Shown one piece after another: positions 20,893-30,445 of a stretch of DNA of 64,000 nucleotides; positions within the stretch are counted from its first letter, which is position 1; the number at the start of each line of letters is the position of its first letter. Below the pieces are notes generated by a model that was not told the origin of the DNA, ran no database searches, and saw only the letters and a program-made list of their open reading frames with translations. The position numbers and the translations under genes are program-made. Origin of the DNA: Blastopirellula marina DSM 3645 (GTDB taxonomy: Bacteria > Planctomycetota > Planctomycetia > Pirellulales > Pirellulaceae). The stretch lies in NCBI RefSeq assembly GCF_000153105.1, contig NZ_CH672376.1:2435136-2499135 (forward strand). Direction: 5' to 3'.

Positions 20893-22569
20893 ATGAGCAG
20901 TTATCTAGTCGCGGTCAACGGATCCGACGCCGGAAAAAAAATCTACCTGGCGGGCGAAAAGTTCGTCATGGGACGCCACCCGGAGTGCGATATCTTGGTG
21001 GATGCCGGCGCTGTCAGCCGCCATCACGCCCAGATCACCCGGAAGAACCAGGATCTTTTGATTGAGGACCTGGGCAGCCGGAACGGCACTTTCGTCAACG
21101 ACACGGCGATTAATTCGCTGCAAAAGTTGAAAGATGGCGATTCGATCCGCGTTTGCGACGTGACGTTTACCTTCCATCTGGATCAGCCGTTCGCCCCTCC
21201 CTCGGCCCGGAATCTGGGACAAACCGGAGCAGGCGCCTACGGCACGATCATGGTCGATGATGATTCGGCGCCGTCGACCATCATGTCGCAGTTGGAAGTC
21301 TCGTCGCAAACCGGCGGCGTCACGTTGCAGGCCAGCGCTGAAGTAAAGCTGGCCGCTTTGCTCGAAATTACCAAGAATCTCGGCGGCGTCATCGCTCCGG
21401 AGGATGTCTTTCCGCAGGTGCTGAACAGCCTGTTCAAGATCTTTTTGCAGGCCGACCGCGGATTTATCATTTTGCAGGATGAAAAAGGGAAATTAACGCC
21501 GCGGTGGACCAAGACGCGTCGCCCTGGCGACGAAAATATCCGGATCAGCCGCACGGTCATCAATCATGTGATCGAGAAAAAGCAGGCGATTCTCTCGGCC
21601 GATGCGGCGGCGGACTCGCGGTTCGAGATGAGCCAGAGCATCACCGATTTCCAGATTCGCTCGATCATGTGCGCCCCGCTGATTGATAGCGACGGCAAAG
21701 CGTTTGGCGCGCTCCAAATTGATACGCTGGACCAACGGAAGCGTTTCCAACAGGAAGATCTGGAAGTGCTGATGAGCGTTGCGACGCAAGCGGCGATCTC
21801 GATCGACAACGCCCAGCTTCACCAGCGCGCGTTGCGTCAGCAGGAAATGGAGCGTGACCTGAAGCTCGCTAGCCAGGTGCAGATCGGCTTTTTGCCGAAG
21901 GGAAAACCGGCCGCCGCTGGGTACGATTTCTTTGATTACTATCGCGCCGCCAATTCGGTCGGCGGCGACTACTACGACTATATTCCGCTGCCGAATGGCC
22001 GGATGGCGATTTTGTTGGGAGATGTCGTCGGCCATGGCGTCGCCGCTTCGCTGTTGATGGCGAAACTCTCGGCGGACGCGCGGTATACGCTCGCTTCGAT
22101 TGAAGATCCGGCGGTTGCTTTTGCGACGCTGAATAACACCTTCAGCGAGAGCATTCCGGACGATCAGTTTGTGACTCTAGTCTTGAATATCTTGAATTTC
22201 GAGACGCACGAGATGACCGTGCTGAACGCCGGTCACATGCCGCCGATGCTTCGCCGCAACGATGGGACGGTCGACGAAATTGGGGAGCCTGAGATTAGCC
22301 TGCCGCTGGGCGTGTTTCCTGATTTGGAATATGAGAAGGTCACCATCCCGATCGCCGTAGGGGAACGCATCATTCTTTATACCGACGGCATCAACGAAGC
22401 AATGGACGCCGACGGTGAGCAGTTTGGCATTCCTCGCGTGCGAGAACGCGCCCAAGAGCAATTCCCGTCGGTCGCACAACTCGGCCAGGCGATCGTCAAA
22501 GACGTTCGCGAGTTTATGGGCTCGCAGTTCGACGACATGTGTCTCGTCTGCTACGAGCGGCTGGAATAG
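20893..22569 (+). CDS. FHA-GAF-SpoIIE (PP2C) signalling phosphatase
   Basis: A 558-residue cytoplasmic signalling protein. An N-terminal FHA domain (about 1-95) has the phosphothreonine-binding residues in GRHPECDI, SRHHAQI and LGSRNGTFVN. A GAF domain follows at about 150-310. The C-terminal RsbU/SpoIIE-type PP2C phosphatase has SVGGDYYDYI, LLGDVVGHGVAASLLMAKL and LYTDGINEAMD with the metal-binding aspartates. The domain set suggests that phosphorylated partner proteins, possibly made by Ser/Thr kinases, are recognised by FHA and that a small-molecule or redox signal is read by GAF. No anti-anti-sigma factor or kinase gene is adjacent. It stands alone, divergent from tRNA-Gln. Confidence 0.93.
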   Translation: MSSYLVAVNGSDAGKKIYLAGEKFVMGRHPECDILVDAGAVSRHHAQITRKNQDLLIEDLGSRNGTFVNDTAINSLQKLKDGDSIRVCDVTFTFHLDQPFAPPSARNLGQTGAGAYGTIMVDDDSAPSTIMSQLEVSSQTGGVTLQASAEVKLAALLEITKNLGGVIAPEDVFPQVLNSLFKIFLQADRGFIILQDEKGKLTPRWTKTRRPGDENIRISRTVINHVIEKKQAILSADAAADSRFEMSQSITDFQIRSIMCAPLIDSDGKAFGALQIDTLDQRKRFQQEDLEVLMSVATQAAISIDNAQLHQRALRQQEMERDLKLASQVQIGFLPKGKPAAAGYDFFDYYRAANSVGGDYYDYIPLPNGRMAILLGDVVGHGVAASLLMAKLSADARYTLASIEDPAVAFATLNNTFSESIPDDQFVTLVLNILNFETHEMTVLNAGHMPPMLRRNDGTVDEIGEPEISLPLGVFPDLEYEKVTIPIAVGERIILYTDGINEAMDADGEQFGIPRVRERAQEQFPSVAQLGQAIVKDVREFMGSQFDDMCLVCYERLE

Positions 22570-22648
22570 TCTGCCGTCGTCGCCGAGTTTCCCGACGCTT
22601 CACGCAGCTCACGCCACCTAAGCGTGAACTGTGAGCAACCTGGCGACT

Positions 22649-23674
22649 CTATCGGCAAACGCAAGTCTCCGCGGCAAAATTCATCGGCGCTGACGGTTCG
22701 ATGATCCAGATGTTGCGGAAGACGACCGGATCTTTGTGATCCTGCAATTTGATCGGCATTGGCTCGGCGCCTTCTTTTTTGCCGGCGCCCGTTTTGTTCG
22801 GGATGCGGACGTCACGTTGGACCGCGATGCCGTTGTGGAAGACGGTCAAGCGAGCGTCGCTCACCTTGTCGCCGGCGTCGTCAAAGCGAGCGGCGTTGAA
22901 ATAGATGTCATAGGTTTGCCACTGCAGCGGCGGGAAGCACATGTTCATTTCTGGCGGCTTGGTGCGATAGATCGACGCCGAGTCATTGAACTCGGGCGTT
23001 TTACCGAACGAGTCGAGGATTTGCACTTCGTAGCGCTCTTGAATGTAGACGCCGCTATTGCCGCGCGCTTGCGAGCCGCGGTCGGGCATATACGGAGTGC
23101 GGAACTCGAGATGCAATTGGAAGTCGGAGACTGGGAACGTCGTGATCGTGCCGGCTTTCAGCAGCCCATCGGCTGTCAGTTTGCCATCACGGAAGAATTC
23201 GGTCGACGTACCGTCAAACAGCACGCGAGCATCATGCGGCGGTCGATGCCCTAAGGTCAAACTCTTGCGGCGAACCTTCGGCAGATCGCCGAGTTGCTGT
23301 CCCGCGGTGTTGATGACCACGGCATGATTGGGATCGACGGCAATCGTATAGGCGTCATGCTGCAACTGAATCAGGCCGCTTTGCATCTCGCCCTGCAGGG
23401 CCAGTTTGGGACCATTGTCCCAGCCATTGCCGGGCAGTCCCCCTTTGTATTGCAACGCCGAAAACTTGCCGTCTCCGAGAGCCACGACTTGCAGACCGGT
23501 CATTTCGTAGCTGCCGTTGGGCAAACGAAGCGGCCCGTAGAATTCGCCCTGGTAGACGAAGTCGGGGTCGTTGACGTTGTCAGGATCCACAAAGACGCGG
23601 GGATCCTGCTCGGCGGCCAAGCAGAGTGACGAAAGAAACATGAGCACGAAAAGCGGTGTGATATTGCGAAGCAT
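22649..23674 (-). CDS. secreted DUF1080 (3-keto-disaccharide hydrolase-like) protein
   Basis: The start at 23674 gives 341 residues opening with a signal peptide (MLRNITPLFVLMFLSSLCLA then AEQ). The frame continues 14 codons upstream, but that extension would spoil the signal peptide. The C-terminal half is a concanavalin-like DUF1080 domain with LHLEFRTPYMPDRG, GNSGVYIQERYEVQILDSFG and PPLQWQTYDIYF, a family abundant in planctomycetes and linked to extracellular glycan handling. The enzymatic role is known for only a few members, so the substrate here is open. It is separated by a terminator from the lipoprotein gene upstream. Confidence 0.88.
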   Translation of the reverse strand: MLRNITPLFVLMFLSSLCLAAEQDPRVFVDPDNVNDPDFVYQGEFYGPLRLPNGSYEMTGLQVVALGDGKFSALQYKGGLPGNGWDNGPKLALQGEMQSGLIQLQHDAYTIAVDPNHAVVINTAGQQLGDLPKVRRKSLTLGHRPPHDARVLFDGTSTEFFRDGKLTADGLLKAGTITTFPVSDFQLHLEFRTPYMPDRGSQARGNSGVYIQERYEVQILDSFGKTPEFNDSASIYRTKPPEMNMCFPPLQWQTYDIYFNAARFDDAGDKVSDARLTVFHNGIAVQRDVRIPNKTGAGKKEGAEPMPIKLQDHKDPVVFRNIWIIEPSAPMNFAAETCVCR

Positions 23675-23818
23675 AGGGCAGGCGTAGCGATCAAAGTGCA
23701 CGGGACGTTTAGGCAAAAAGCCTAGAATAGTCTGCTTTGCATTGTGACCAATTGCAAGGTGTTAGAGCGTGCTTGCAAGAAATCGAGCAAATTGAGACTT
23801 CCGCGGTGCGATTGGCGC

Positions 23819-23860
23819 AAAAAAAGAGGCTGCGACCTTGGTGGGCCCCAGCCTCTTTTC
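23819..23860 (-). terminator. rho-independent terminator after small lipoprotein gene
   Basis: AAAAGAGGCTG and CAGCCTCTTTT form an 11-bp stem around a GC-rich loop. On the minus strand it ends in a T-run and lies 31 bases after the stop of the small lipoprotein gene, closing the GH10-like/SMP-30/lipoprotein run. Confidence 0.85.
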
Positions 23861-23890
23861 ATCGTCGTTTAAATCAGCAGAAGCGCCGCC

Positions 23891-24079
23891 TTATTCAGGT
23901 TTGGCTTCTTCCATCGGCTTGTCTTCGGCGGCGGGAGTCGCCGGAGCTTCGGTCGATTCGGCCGGCAACGTCACTTCCGGCGTTTCGGCCGGAGTTTCCG
24001 ACGGAGTTTCGGCAGTACCGCCACAACCAACCAACAAAGCCGCGCCGCAGAACATCGCAGCAGAGATCCACATCTTCAT
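23891..24079 (-). CDS. small Pro/Glu/Thr-rich lipoprotein
   Basis: A 62-residue secreted lipoprotein. MKMWISAAMFCGAALLVGC is a type II signal peptide with lipobox LVGC, so the mature product is only about 44 residues anchored by its cysteine. The mature part is a low-complexity acidic tail of TPxET-like repeats and contains no recognisable domain. A terminator follows directly, and the SMP-30-like gene ends 47 bases upstream. Similar short acidic lipoproteins are common in this phylum; the function is unknown. Confidence 0.8.
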   Translation of the reverse strand: MKMWISAAMFCGAALLVGCGGTAETPSETPAETPEVTLPAESTEAPATPAAEDKPMEEAKPE

Positions 24080-24126
24080 ACGTAACTTCCCCCAAAATAT
24101 ATGAGAAACTAAAAGCTGAGCGCGCG

Positions 24127-25041
24127 TTATTCGCCTGGGAATTGGTGTCCCCGAACGCTCATTTCCACAGAGTAAAGCCCGGTACGGGCCGTCACAAACA
24201 ATGTCTTTCCCTTGGGACCGCCAAACGTTGCGTTTGCCGGATGCTCAGGAAATTCAATGATTCCAAGGATCTCCCCTTTCGGGCTGATCACCTGTACGCC
24301 GAGTTTGGTCGTTACGTACAGATTGCCATGTTCGTCGATCGTCAGACCGTCGCCGCCTTGATTGTCTTCGCCCTCGGGCTGACGAAATTGGCACAAGACC
24401 CGCTTTTCGCCAATTTTCCCCGGTCCTAAAACATCGTAGGCGTACAGTTTGGTTTCCATCGAAGGAACGACGTACAGCGTTTTTTCGTTGGGTGACAGGA
24501 TCACGCCGTTGGGTGCGATGATATCGTCGATCAATCGCGTCACGACGTTATCCGCCGAGAGATAATAAACGGCTTCGACCTTTTGCGGCCAAGGAGTCGG
24601 CGCTCGATAGCGGGGATCGGTGAAGTAGACGCCGCCGTAGTGATCGCAAACCAAGTCGTTCGGCGCGTTGAATCGTTCGTTTTGGTACTTGCCCGCGAGT
24701 ACTTGTAAATCATCGCCGCTTAACGAAACGCTGGCCAACTGCCCATCCATCTGACAGATCAGCAGTCGATCGTCGCGAACCATCGTGCCGTTGGTATGGC
24801 CCGATGGCTCCAGAAAAACAGCGATCGTACCGTCGGGCGTCCGGCGATAAATGCGATTGTTGGGGATATCGGTGAAGTAGAGATTGCCTACGCCATCGGA
24901 AGCGGCGCCTTCGGTGAACCCAAAGTCCTTTTGCAAAGTACGGACTTCACCAATCGGACCAATTCCGGCGATCGGCTCAGCGAAGCAAAGCGAGATGGTC
25001 GTTAGGCAGAAGATGCCTGCGGCGAAAGCGGACTTGTACAT
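24127..25041 (-). CDS. secreted SMP-30/gluconolactonase-like beta-propeller protein
   Basis: A 304-residue protein with an N-terminal signal peptide (cleavage probably after CFA). The SMP-30/gluconolaconase/LRE-like propeller shows repeats such as GNLYFTDIPNNRIYR, FNAPNDLVCDHYGGVYFTDP and NGVILSPNEKTLYVV, which contain the family's metal-binding Asn/Asp positions. It may hydrolyse sugar lactones in the periplasm. It lies between the GH10-like gene and a small lipoprotein on the same strand, which suggests a carbohydrate-related unit. The substrate is not predictable. Confidence 0.88.
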   Translation of the reverse strand: MYKSAFAAGIFCLTTISLCFAEPIAGIGPIGEVRTLQKDFGFTEGAASDGVGNLYFTDIPNNRIYRRTPDGTIAVFLEPSGHTNGTMVRDDRLLICQMDGQLASVSLSGDDLQVLAGKYQNERFNAPNDLVCDHYGGVYFTDPRYRAPTPWPQKVEAVYYLSADNVVTRLIDDIIAPNGVILSPNEKTLYVVPSMETKLYAYDVLGPGKIGEKRVLCQFRQPEGEDNQGGDGLTIDEHGNLYVTTKLGVQVISPKGEILGIIEFPEHPANATFGGPKGKTLFVTARTGLYSVEMSVRGHQFPGE

Positions 25042-25097
25042 GGGGGGCCTAACGTCATGGGGGCGGAACTTCCTGCTAGTGGAACCCGGCGAGAGAG

Positions 25098-26633
25098 TTA
25101 AGTCAAATAGTGCTGACGAATTTCTCGTAAACTTCGTAGCGTTGACTTAGGACGATCCCGACGATCGAACAAACCGGCATTGGGATAAACGTGCGCCGTC
25201 GCATCCGTGAACTGATTCCAGAAGATCGCCTGCGTTTGGGGATGCGACAAAATCAGGGGCACAAGCGACTCGACAAATTGCCGCTGGCGACGGCGACTGA
25301 TCGGGAAAGTCGGCGATTCGTGGTCCGAAATCTGATGCGCCGCGCGTTTGTCAAACCGGCGCGAACTGGGAAACGTTAGCGTTACAAAGAGCGGCAGCCC
25401 CAGCATTCCCCATTGATCGAGCAGGCGAATCACCTCAAACGGATCACGAGGGAAAATGGCGCCCTCACAATCGTTAAAATTCAACTCGACGCCGACGCCG
25501 GTCACGCCCAGATTGGCGCGTACGATTTCTTCAGCAAAGTGAATCGGCGCTAGATCTCGGTGAGCATGACTCAGGTAGTCGCCCCAAGGATGGTCAAAGC
25601 TGACCAGCACCGGAGTTTGCGGATCGTTGCGGCGCATCGTTTCAATCGAGCCTACCAGCAAACGCAATTGCTGTTCTTCGGTCAGATGAAAGGCCCGCGT
25701 CGTATTGACGCCGGACGAACAATACCAGAGATCGGTCATCCCATGCAGATTGCGCGTCGCGGTCTCGACGTACTGCAACTGAAAACCGAGCAGACTGTTG
25801 AAGTCGTTATCCCACAGATAAAGCCAGTCGGGGACGTTCAAGTCGTCCAGATTGGCGACCGGTCCGCCGACGACCCGCATTCCTTGGCTGCGGCACCAGC
25901 GAATTTGCTCGCGGACTTTTTCAAAGTCGAAGCGCCCCTCGTTCGGCTCGCAATCTTTCCAGACCGGAGAGACGACGGCCGTGTTAAAAGCCGGTCGCAG
26001 CAGCGCCGAAGCGTCCGCCGATGGGTGTTCGTTGCGAATGTTCACGCCGTACAAAAAAGTCCGGTGAGGCGCATGCTCTTGAATGAAGTCGATCGCCGCG
26101 TCGCGATAGACGTTGGTGAGCTGCGCGAACGCTTCGGCCGTATGGCCAATGCATTCTTGGGAGGCGATTTGCGACGCTTCGCTGTGATGGTCGGAGGTAG
26201 CGGCGATGGTAAACGCTTCGATCGCTTCCCCCAGCGCCGCATAGAAGGCTTCGGTTTGTTCGATGTCGGCGCCATCGCAGACCGCGATCAACGCTTTTAG
26301 GCGAGAAAGAACCCCCCGCGCAACTTCCAACGCCAGATGATAGGGCTCGGTACGAGGTCGCAAGGAGCAGGTCGCGAGAAAGTACGACTGGAACTCGTCC
26401 ACGTTCCAGGGGATGCGCAATTTGACCGAATCGTCTCCCTCGAAATCGATGGAGAGGATTTTGCCGTCGTGCTGCACCTTGGATCGGCGCGGAACTTGGT
26501 CGTAATCAACGACATAGGCAGCGTCGAAACGCCGCGAAAGTCGCTCTATCGGCGGCGCATAGAATCGCAGTGCTCCCACGGGGCGCGAACCTCTTGCATA
26601 AGCGGAAACAGGAATGGCCGCAGATTTTGGCAC
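25098..26633 (-). CDS. GH10 xylanase-like protein, catalytic residues apparently altered
   Basis: A 511-residue protein with no obvious signal peptide. The N-terminal half is unassigned. The C-terminal half resembles the TIM barrel of GH10 endo-1,4-beta-xylanases: VVSPVWKDCEPNEGRFDFEK, QGMRVVGGPV, then a strand-7-like VGVELNFND. In active GH10 enzymes the acid/base Glu follows a Trp-Asp-Val-Val-Asn pattern, but the matching region here reads LWYCSSGVN without Glu, so activity is doubtful. It is first of three genes with the SMP-30 and small lipoprotein genes. The family call is tentative; the function is unknown. Confidence 0.7.
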   Translation of the reverse strand: MPKSAAIPVSAYARGSRPVGALRFYAPPIERLSRRFDAAYVVDYDQVPRRSKVQHDGKILSIDFEGDDSVKLRIPWNVDEFQSYFLATCSLRPRTEPYHLALEVARGVLSRLKALIAVCDGADIEQTEAFYAALGEAIEAFTIAATSDHHSEASQIASQECIGHTAEAFAQLTNVYRDAAIDFIQEHAPHRTFLYGVNIRNEHPSADASALLRPAFNTAVVSPVWKDCEPNEGRFDFEKVREQIRWCRSQGMRVVGGPVANLDDLNVPDWLYLWDNDFNSLLGFQLQYVETATRNLHGMTDLWYCSSGVNTTRAFHLTEEQQLRLLVGSIETMRRNDPQTPVLVSFDHPWGDYLSHAHRDLAPIHFAEEIVRANLGVTGVGVELNFNDCEGAIFPRDPFEVIRLLDQWGMLGLPLFVTLTFPSSRRFDKRAAHQISDHESPTFPISRRRQRQFVESLVPLILSHPQTQAIFWNQFTDATAHVYPNAGLFDRRDRPKSTLRSLREIRQHYLT

Positions 26634-26767
26634 GTAAGCTCTCTAGTCTAATCGGTTTACGGAAATCGTGCATCTATGCTTTTTGACCCGTGCTAGCCAA
26701 TCCTTTTGCCTGTCTGTTAAGATTGCCGGCCTTAGGGGGTTTCTGACTCAATCGCAAGTGGCTTGAA

Positions 26768-27631
26768 ATGACTATCGATTTGCCCGTCCGACATGGCAAG
26801 GTTCGTGATATCTACGATCTGGGAGACAAGTTGCTCCTGGTCGCTTCCGATCGCACTAGTGCATTTGACTATGTGCTGCCGTCAGTAATACCTGACAAAG
26901 GTCGGGTATTAACGCAAATCAGTCGCTTCTGGTTTGAGAAGCTCGGCGTGGCGAACCATATGATTTCGATCAATGTGGCCGACGCCGATCTGCCCAGCGG
27001 AACCGATCTGGCTTCGCTCGATGGACGCAGCATGCTGGTCCGCAAGACCGAAGTCGTGCCGATCGAATGCGTGGTGCGCGGCTATCTCGCCGGATCGGGC
27101 TGGAAAGAATATGGCCAGAGCTCCACTGTCTGCGGCATCCCCTTGCCTGCGGGACTCGATCAGAGCGCCCAGCTGGAAACGCCAATTTTTACGCCGGCGA
27201 CCAAGGAAGAGTCTGGTCACGATATCAACATCTCGTACGAGCGGATGTGCGAAATCGTGGGGGAAGAGTTGGCTTCGACCCTGCGAGAGAAAAGTCTCGA
27301 TATCTACACGCGCGGCGCCGCTTTTGCGCGTGAAAAAGGGATCATCATCGCCGATACGAAGTTCGAGTGGGGGATCGTTGACGGCGAGTTGTTGCTGATC
27401 GACGAAGTCTTGACCCCCGACAGCTCGCGCTTCTGGCCCGAAGATCAGTACCAAGTTGGCGTCAGTCCTCCGTCCTTCGACAAACAGATCGTCCGCGATT
27501 ACCTCGAAACGACCAGCTGGGACAAAAACAGCACGCCGCCGCAGTTGCCGGAAGCGGTCGTTAACCAAACGCGAGCGAAATACATCGAAGCGTTCGAGGA
27601 ACTGACCGGCCAGACGTTCCCGTGGAAATAA
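26768..27631 (+). CDS. purC: phosphoribosylaminoimidazole-succinocarboxamide (SAICAR) synthase
   Basis: A 287-residue ATP-dependent enzyme of purine synthesis that ligates CAIR with aspartate. Family motifs include [20 protein letters not shown] at the N terminus, the ribotide-binding [21 protein letters not shown] block ([14 protein letters not shown] here), [20 protein letters not shown] and [13 protein letters not shown]. The longer form near 290-300 residues is common outside Firmicutes. It stands as a single plus-strand gene, divergent from the GH10-like gene and convergent with the next one. Confidence 0.97.
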   Translation: MTIDLPVRHGKVRDIYDLGDKLLLVASDRTSAFDYVLPSVIPDKGRVLTQISRFWFEKLGVANHMISINVADADLPSGTDLASLDGRSMLVRKTEVVPIECVVRGYLAGSGWKEYGQSSTVCGIPLPAGLDQSAQLETPIFTPATKEESGHDINISYERMCEIVGEELASTLREKSLDIYTRGAAFAREKGIIIADTKFEWGIVDGELLLIDEVLTPDSSRFWPEDQYQVGVSPPSFDKQIVRDYLETTSWDKNSTPPQLPEAVVNQTRAKYIEAFEELTGQTFPWK

Positions 27632-27684
27632 CGTCGACGTTGCGTATTTCTTCGTAGCTCGACGTGCAATAGGGCCCCGCCGAC

Positions 27685-29532
27685 TTATTCGCTGTCGGCG
27701 GGCGTCTTATCGGCAGCGGGTTTTGCGTCTTCGGAAGTGTCCGTCGACGTTTTGTCGTCAAGCGGCTCTTTCTCGGGCGCCGCTGCCGGCGGAATTAGGC
27801 GTTCCGCCAATAAAGTATTGCCGCGTCGTTGCGGCGATGCGAGATCGTCGACGGAAGTGAGCCAATCAACAGCGGTCTGAAGAGCGGCGGTCTGCTCTTC
27901 TGGCGTCAGCTTCGGATCTTCCGAAATCGCCATATCGGCTCGGGCTAATCCGTAACGAGCTTGCGAAGCGAACGGGATGAGCGGAAATTCTTTCAGCGTG
28001 CGGATCTCGAAGTAATCGATCGCCGATGGATACTGGGCGCTGTCGAGTGCGATCTGTCCCAGTTGATAACTGGCGATCATCTTGATTCCTTTGGCGTTCT
28101 GGATCATCTGCTCCACAAAGAATCGTTGCTGCTCGACATCGCGCGGCAGGCGCATCCCTTGGGATTGAAGCGCTTCGACTTGCTCACGGAAGTTGAGCTT
28201 GTTGACCTGCAGCTCGAAACTACGAGCAAACAAGTACATCTTACGAGCGCCGGGGCGCTGGACTTCGTTGTTGAATCGCCCCATCAGGTGCAGCAAACGG
28301 CCGATCGCCAGAGGAGAGCTTTGGTCATAGAGTTGGCGCTCCTGATAGAAGAGTTGGGCCTGGGATGGTTCCGCGGCGCCGGCGACCGGCAAATCCCGCA
28401 GTCGCAGACGAAGGCCATCTTCGGCCACAATCGGAACATCCCAGATCCGCACCTGCTCGATGCCGGCGTTCTGCAAGCTTTCGGCGACCTTGCGCGGTTC
28501 GACGGCCAGTCGCAAGCGGAGTTTGCCGGTCAGTTGCGATTCAAACGCCGCGGCGGCTTGTAGCAACGAAGTGCTGCACGCGTCAATCAATGCGGTCGCG
28601 TTTTGAAAGCTCTCGGTCGAGTAGGGATAGGCGTATTTCGATGAAGTCATCGCTTTGCTGACCGCGTCTGCTTGCCGTGCTTCGGCAAGCGTTGCGATGC
28701 CCTTCCCTGCCGAAACAGGCAAACCATAGGCCGCATCGAACAGATAAATCTGGCCGGCGATTTCGACGCCGACAACGCTGGACTGCGGTTTTCCGTCGGC
28801 GTCGGCGAGTTCCAAAGCGAAGGCGTTAAGACCTTGCTGCCGGGCCAGATTGATGAAGATCCGCGCTCGCTCGACCGAATCTCCATAGCCAATTTGCAAG
28901 GCCTCCCAAGGTTCTCGCGCTGTGCCGGGGGCAAACTGGCTGGCCTCGTTGCGAAGCTGGATATTGCGGATGGTCCAGTCGAACAGCAAGTAAGCCGTCT
29001 TCAAGTCTTCGCGCTGGTTGTTCGAGAAGGACTCTGGCAGCGACTTGAACCAGTCGGTCATATCCGCCGACATCACGCCCTGTTGGCGAATGTAGTTGGA
29101 GAGTGAGAAGGCCCAGACGCAGCCTTCGATGTAGTCATAGTCGCTGCCGCGAAACGTATTGGGATACTTGGGATCGCGAAAATAACTGGTCGCCAGATTT
29201 TGCATCCGCAACATGTTGCGAACTTCTTCCGGCAACTCCGCGATCATTGGATCGGGCGTCCACTCTGCGTCGAGTTTGCGATTGTGCAACCAGCGATTTA
29301 GCGATTGCAAGACTTCGCGCTGCACAACTTCAGCGTTGAATTGATCGAGATCTTCGAGCAGCACTAGCGCTTGTTGCAGCACGTCCGCTTGGGCGTCGCT
29401 CGACGTTTTTTGGGCGGCGGTCGTCGCCGCAGAACTTGATCCGCTGGAGGGCTTGGGTTTCGGTTTTGAACCACCGCAACCCAAGATGAGCGAAGTCAAC
29501 GTCAGCAAAGCGAATAAGGAAGAGAAACGCAT
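27685..29532 (-). CDS. lipoprotein with degenerate transglutaminase-like and TPR-like regions
   Basis: A 615-residue lipoprotein; the signal peptide ends in lipobox LILGC. A Ser/Pro/Lys-rich linker follows. The middle contains a transglutaminase-like core (LFDWTIRNIQL, then GDSVERARIFINLARQQGLN), but the position that normally holds the catalytic Cys is not a cysteine and no clear catalytic His is present, so it is probably inactive. The C-terminal part is helical with TPR-like features, and the end is Pro/Glu/Ala-rich. It starts 17 bases after kdsA and is third in a lipid kinase-kdsA-lipoprotein run. An envelope-structural role is plausible but not shown. Confidence 0.8.
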   Translation of the reverse strand: MRFSSLFALLTLTSLILGCGGSKPKPKPSSGSSSAATTAAQKTSSDAQADVLQQALVLLEDLDQFNAEVVQREVLQSLNRWLHNRKLDAEWTPDPMIAELPEEVRNMLRMQNLATSYFRDPKYPNTFRGSDYDYIEGCVWAFSLSNYIRQQGVMSADMTDWFKSLPESFSNNQREDLKTAYLLFDWTIRNIQLRNEASQFAPGTAREPWEALQIGYGDSVERARIFINLARQQGLNAFALELADADGKPQSSVVGVEIAGQIYLFDAAYGLPVSAGKGIATLAEARQADAVSKAMTSSKYAYPYSTESFQNATALIDACSTSLLQAAAAFESQLTGKLRLRLAVEPRKVAESLQNAGIEQVRIWDVPIVAEDGLRLRLRDLPVAGAAEPSQAQLFYQERQLYDQSSPLAIGRLLHLMGRFNNEVQRPGARKMYLFARSFELQVNKLNFREQVEALQSQGMRLPRDVEQQRFFVEQMIQNAKGIKMIASYQLGQIALDSAQYPSAIDYFEIRTLKEFPLIPFASQARYGLARADMAISEDPKLTPEEQTAALQTAVDWLTSVDDLASPQRRGNTLLAERLIPPAAAPEKEPLDDKTSTDTSEDAKPAADKTPADSE

Positions 29533-29549
29533 GGTTGTCGAATCGTGGG

Positions 29550-30377
29550 CTATTGGTTTTGGGAAACAGCTTCGCGAACCGCGAGCACCTGTCGAAGGAG
29601 TTTTTCCGCCGCATCCAACGGAACCATGTTCGGTCCGTCACTGGGCGATTTGTCAGGATCGGGATGAGTTTCAAAAAAGAGGCCGTCGATACCGACCGCC
29701 GCCGCCGCTCGCGCCATGGGAGGCACCATCGCTCGGTTGCCGCCGGTCGCGCCGCCCAGTCCGCCTGGTTCTTGGACGCTATGGGTCGCATCGTAAATGA
29801 CCGGTACGCCGAGAGACGACATCTCCAGCAGCGCGCGCATGTCATTGACCAGCCGGCCGTAGCCAAAAAAAGTACCGCGTTCGGTCAGCATCACGTTGGG
29901 ATTGCCGGCCTCCTTCAGCTTGGCGACGACATGCTTCATGTCCCAAGGGGCCATGAACTGCCCTTTTTTTACGTTAATCGCTTTGCCGGTGTTCGCCGCG
30001 GCAAGCAGCAAATCGGTCTGCCGGGCCAAGAAAGCGGGGATCTGCAGCAGATCGCACACCTCGGCGACTTTCGCCGCTTGGGTCGATTCATGAATGTCGG
30101 TCGTCACCGGCAGCTCGAGTTGCCGGCGGACTTCGTCCAGCACGCGAAGTCCTTCGTCGATGCCGACGCCGCGAAAAGCGCCGCCGCTGGTGCGGTTCGC
30201 CTTGTCAAACGACGCTTTGAAGACCAGTTGGATCGGCAAGTTGGCGGCGATCTCTTTGAGCCGGGAAGCGATCGACAGCGTCAGATCTAGACTCTCGATC
30301 ACGCAAGGTCCGGCGACAACCAGTAAAGGTTGACCGTCGCCGCACGTTAGGTTGTTGATTTTGGCCGTTCCGCCCAC
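29550..30377 (-). CDS. kdsA: 3-deoxy-8-phosphooctulonate (KDO8P) synthase
   Basis: A 275-residue enzyme that condenses arabinose 5-phosphate with phosphoenolpyruvate to make KDO8P for lipopolysaccharide. [45 protein letters not shown] and [13 protein letters not shown] are characteristic, and [15 protein letters not shown] follows. A leading Cys, Asn or Asp decides metal dependence in this family, and I cannot settle that by eye. The presence of kdsA implies an LPS-containing outer membrane. It sits between a lipid kinase and a lipoprotein on one transcript. Confidence 0.97.
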   Translation of the reverse strand: MGGTAKINNLTCGDGQPLLVVAGPCVIESLDLTLSIASRLKEIAANLPIQLVFKASFDKANRTSGGAFRGVGIDEGLRVLDEVRRQLELPVTTDIHESTQAAKVAEVCDLLQIPAFLARQTDLLLAAANTGKAINVKKGQFMAPWDMKHVVAKLKEAGNPNVMLTERGTFFGYGRLVNDMRALLEMSSLGVPVIYDATHSVQEPGGLGGATGGNRAMVPPMARAAAAVGIDGLFFETHPDPDKSPSDGPNMVPLDAAEKLLRQVLAVREAVSQNQ

Positions 30378-30445
30378 GTTCGCTCCTTCGGATAAGTTTC
30401 AGTTTGATTCTACTTGGAACGCTTGCCCAGGGCCGCGCGAGAACT

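Noticed and set aside
23737..24429. 230-codon plus-strand frame
   Set aside because: It crosses a terminator and opposes the small lipoprotein and SMP-30 genes; composition is not coding-like.
27676..27702. 9-bp hairpin at the end of the 615-residue lipoprotein gene
   Set aside because: A real stem (CCCGCCGAC/GTCGGCGGG) spans the stop codon, but there is no T-run on either strand, so I did not call a terminator.
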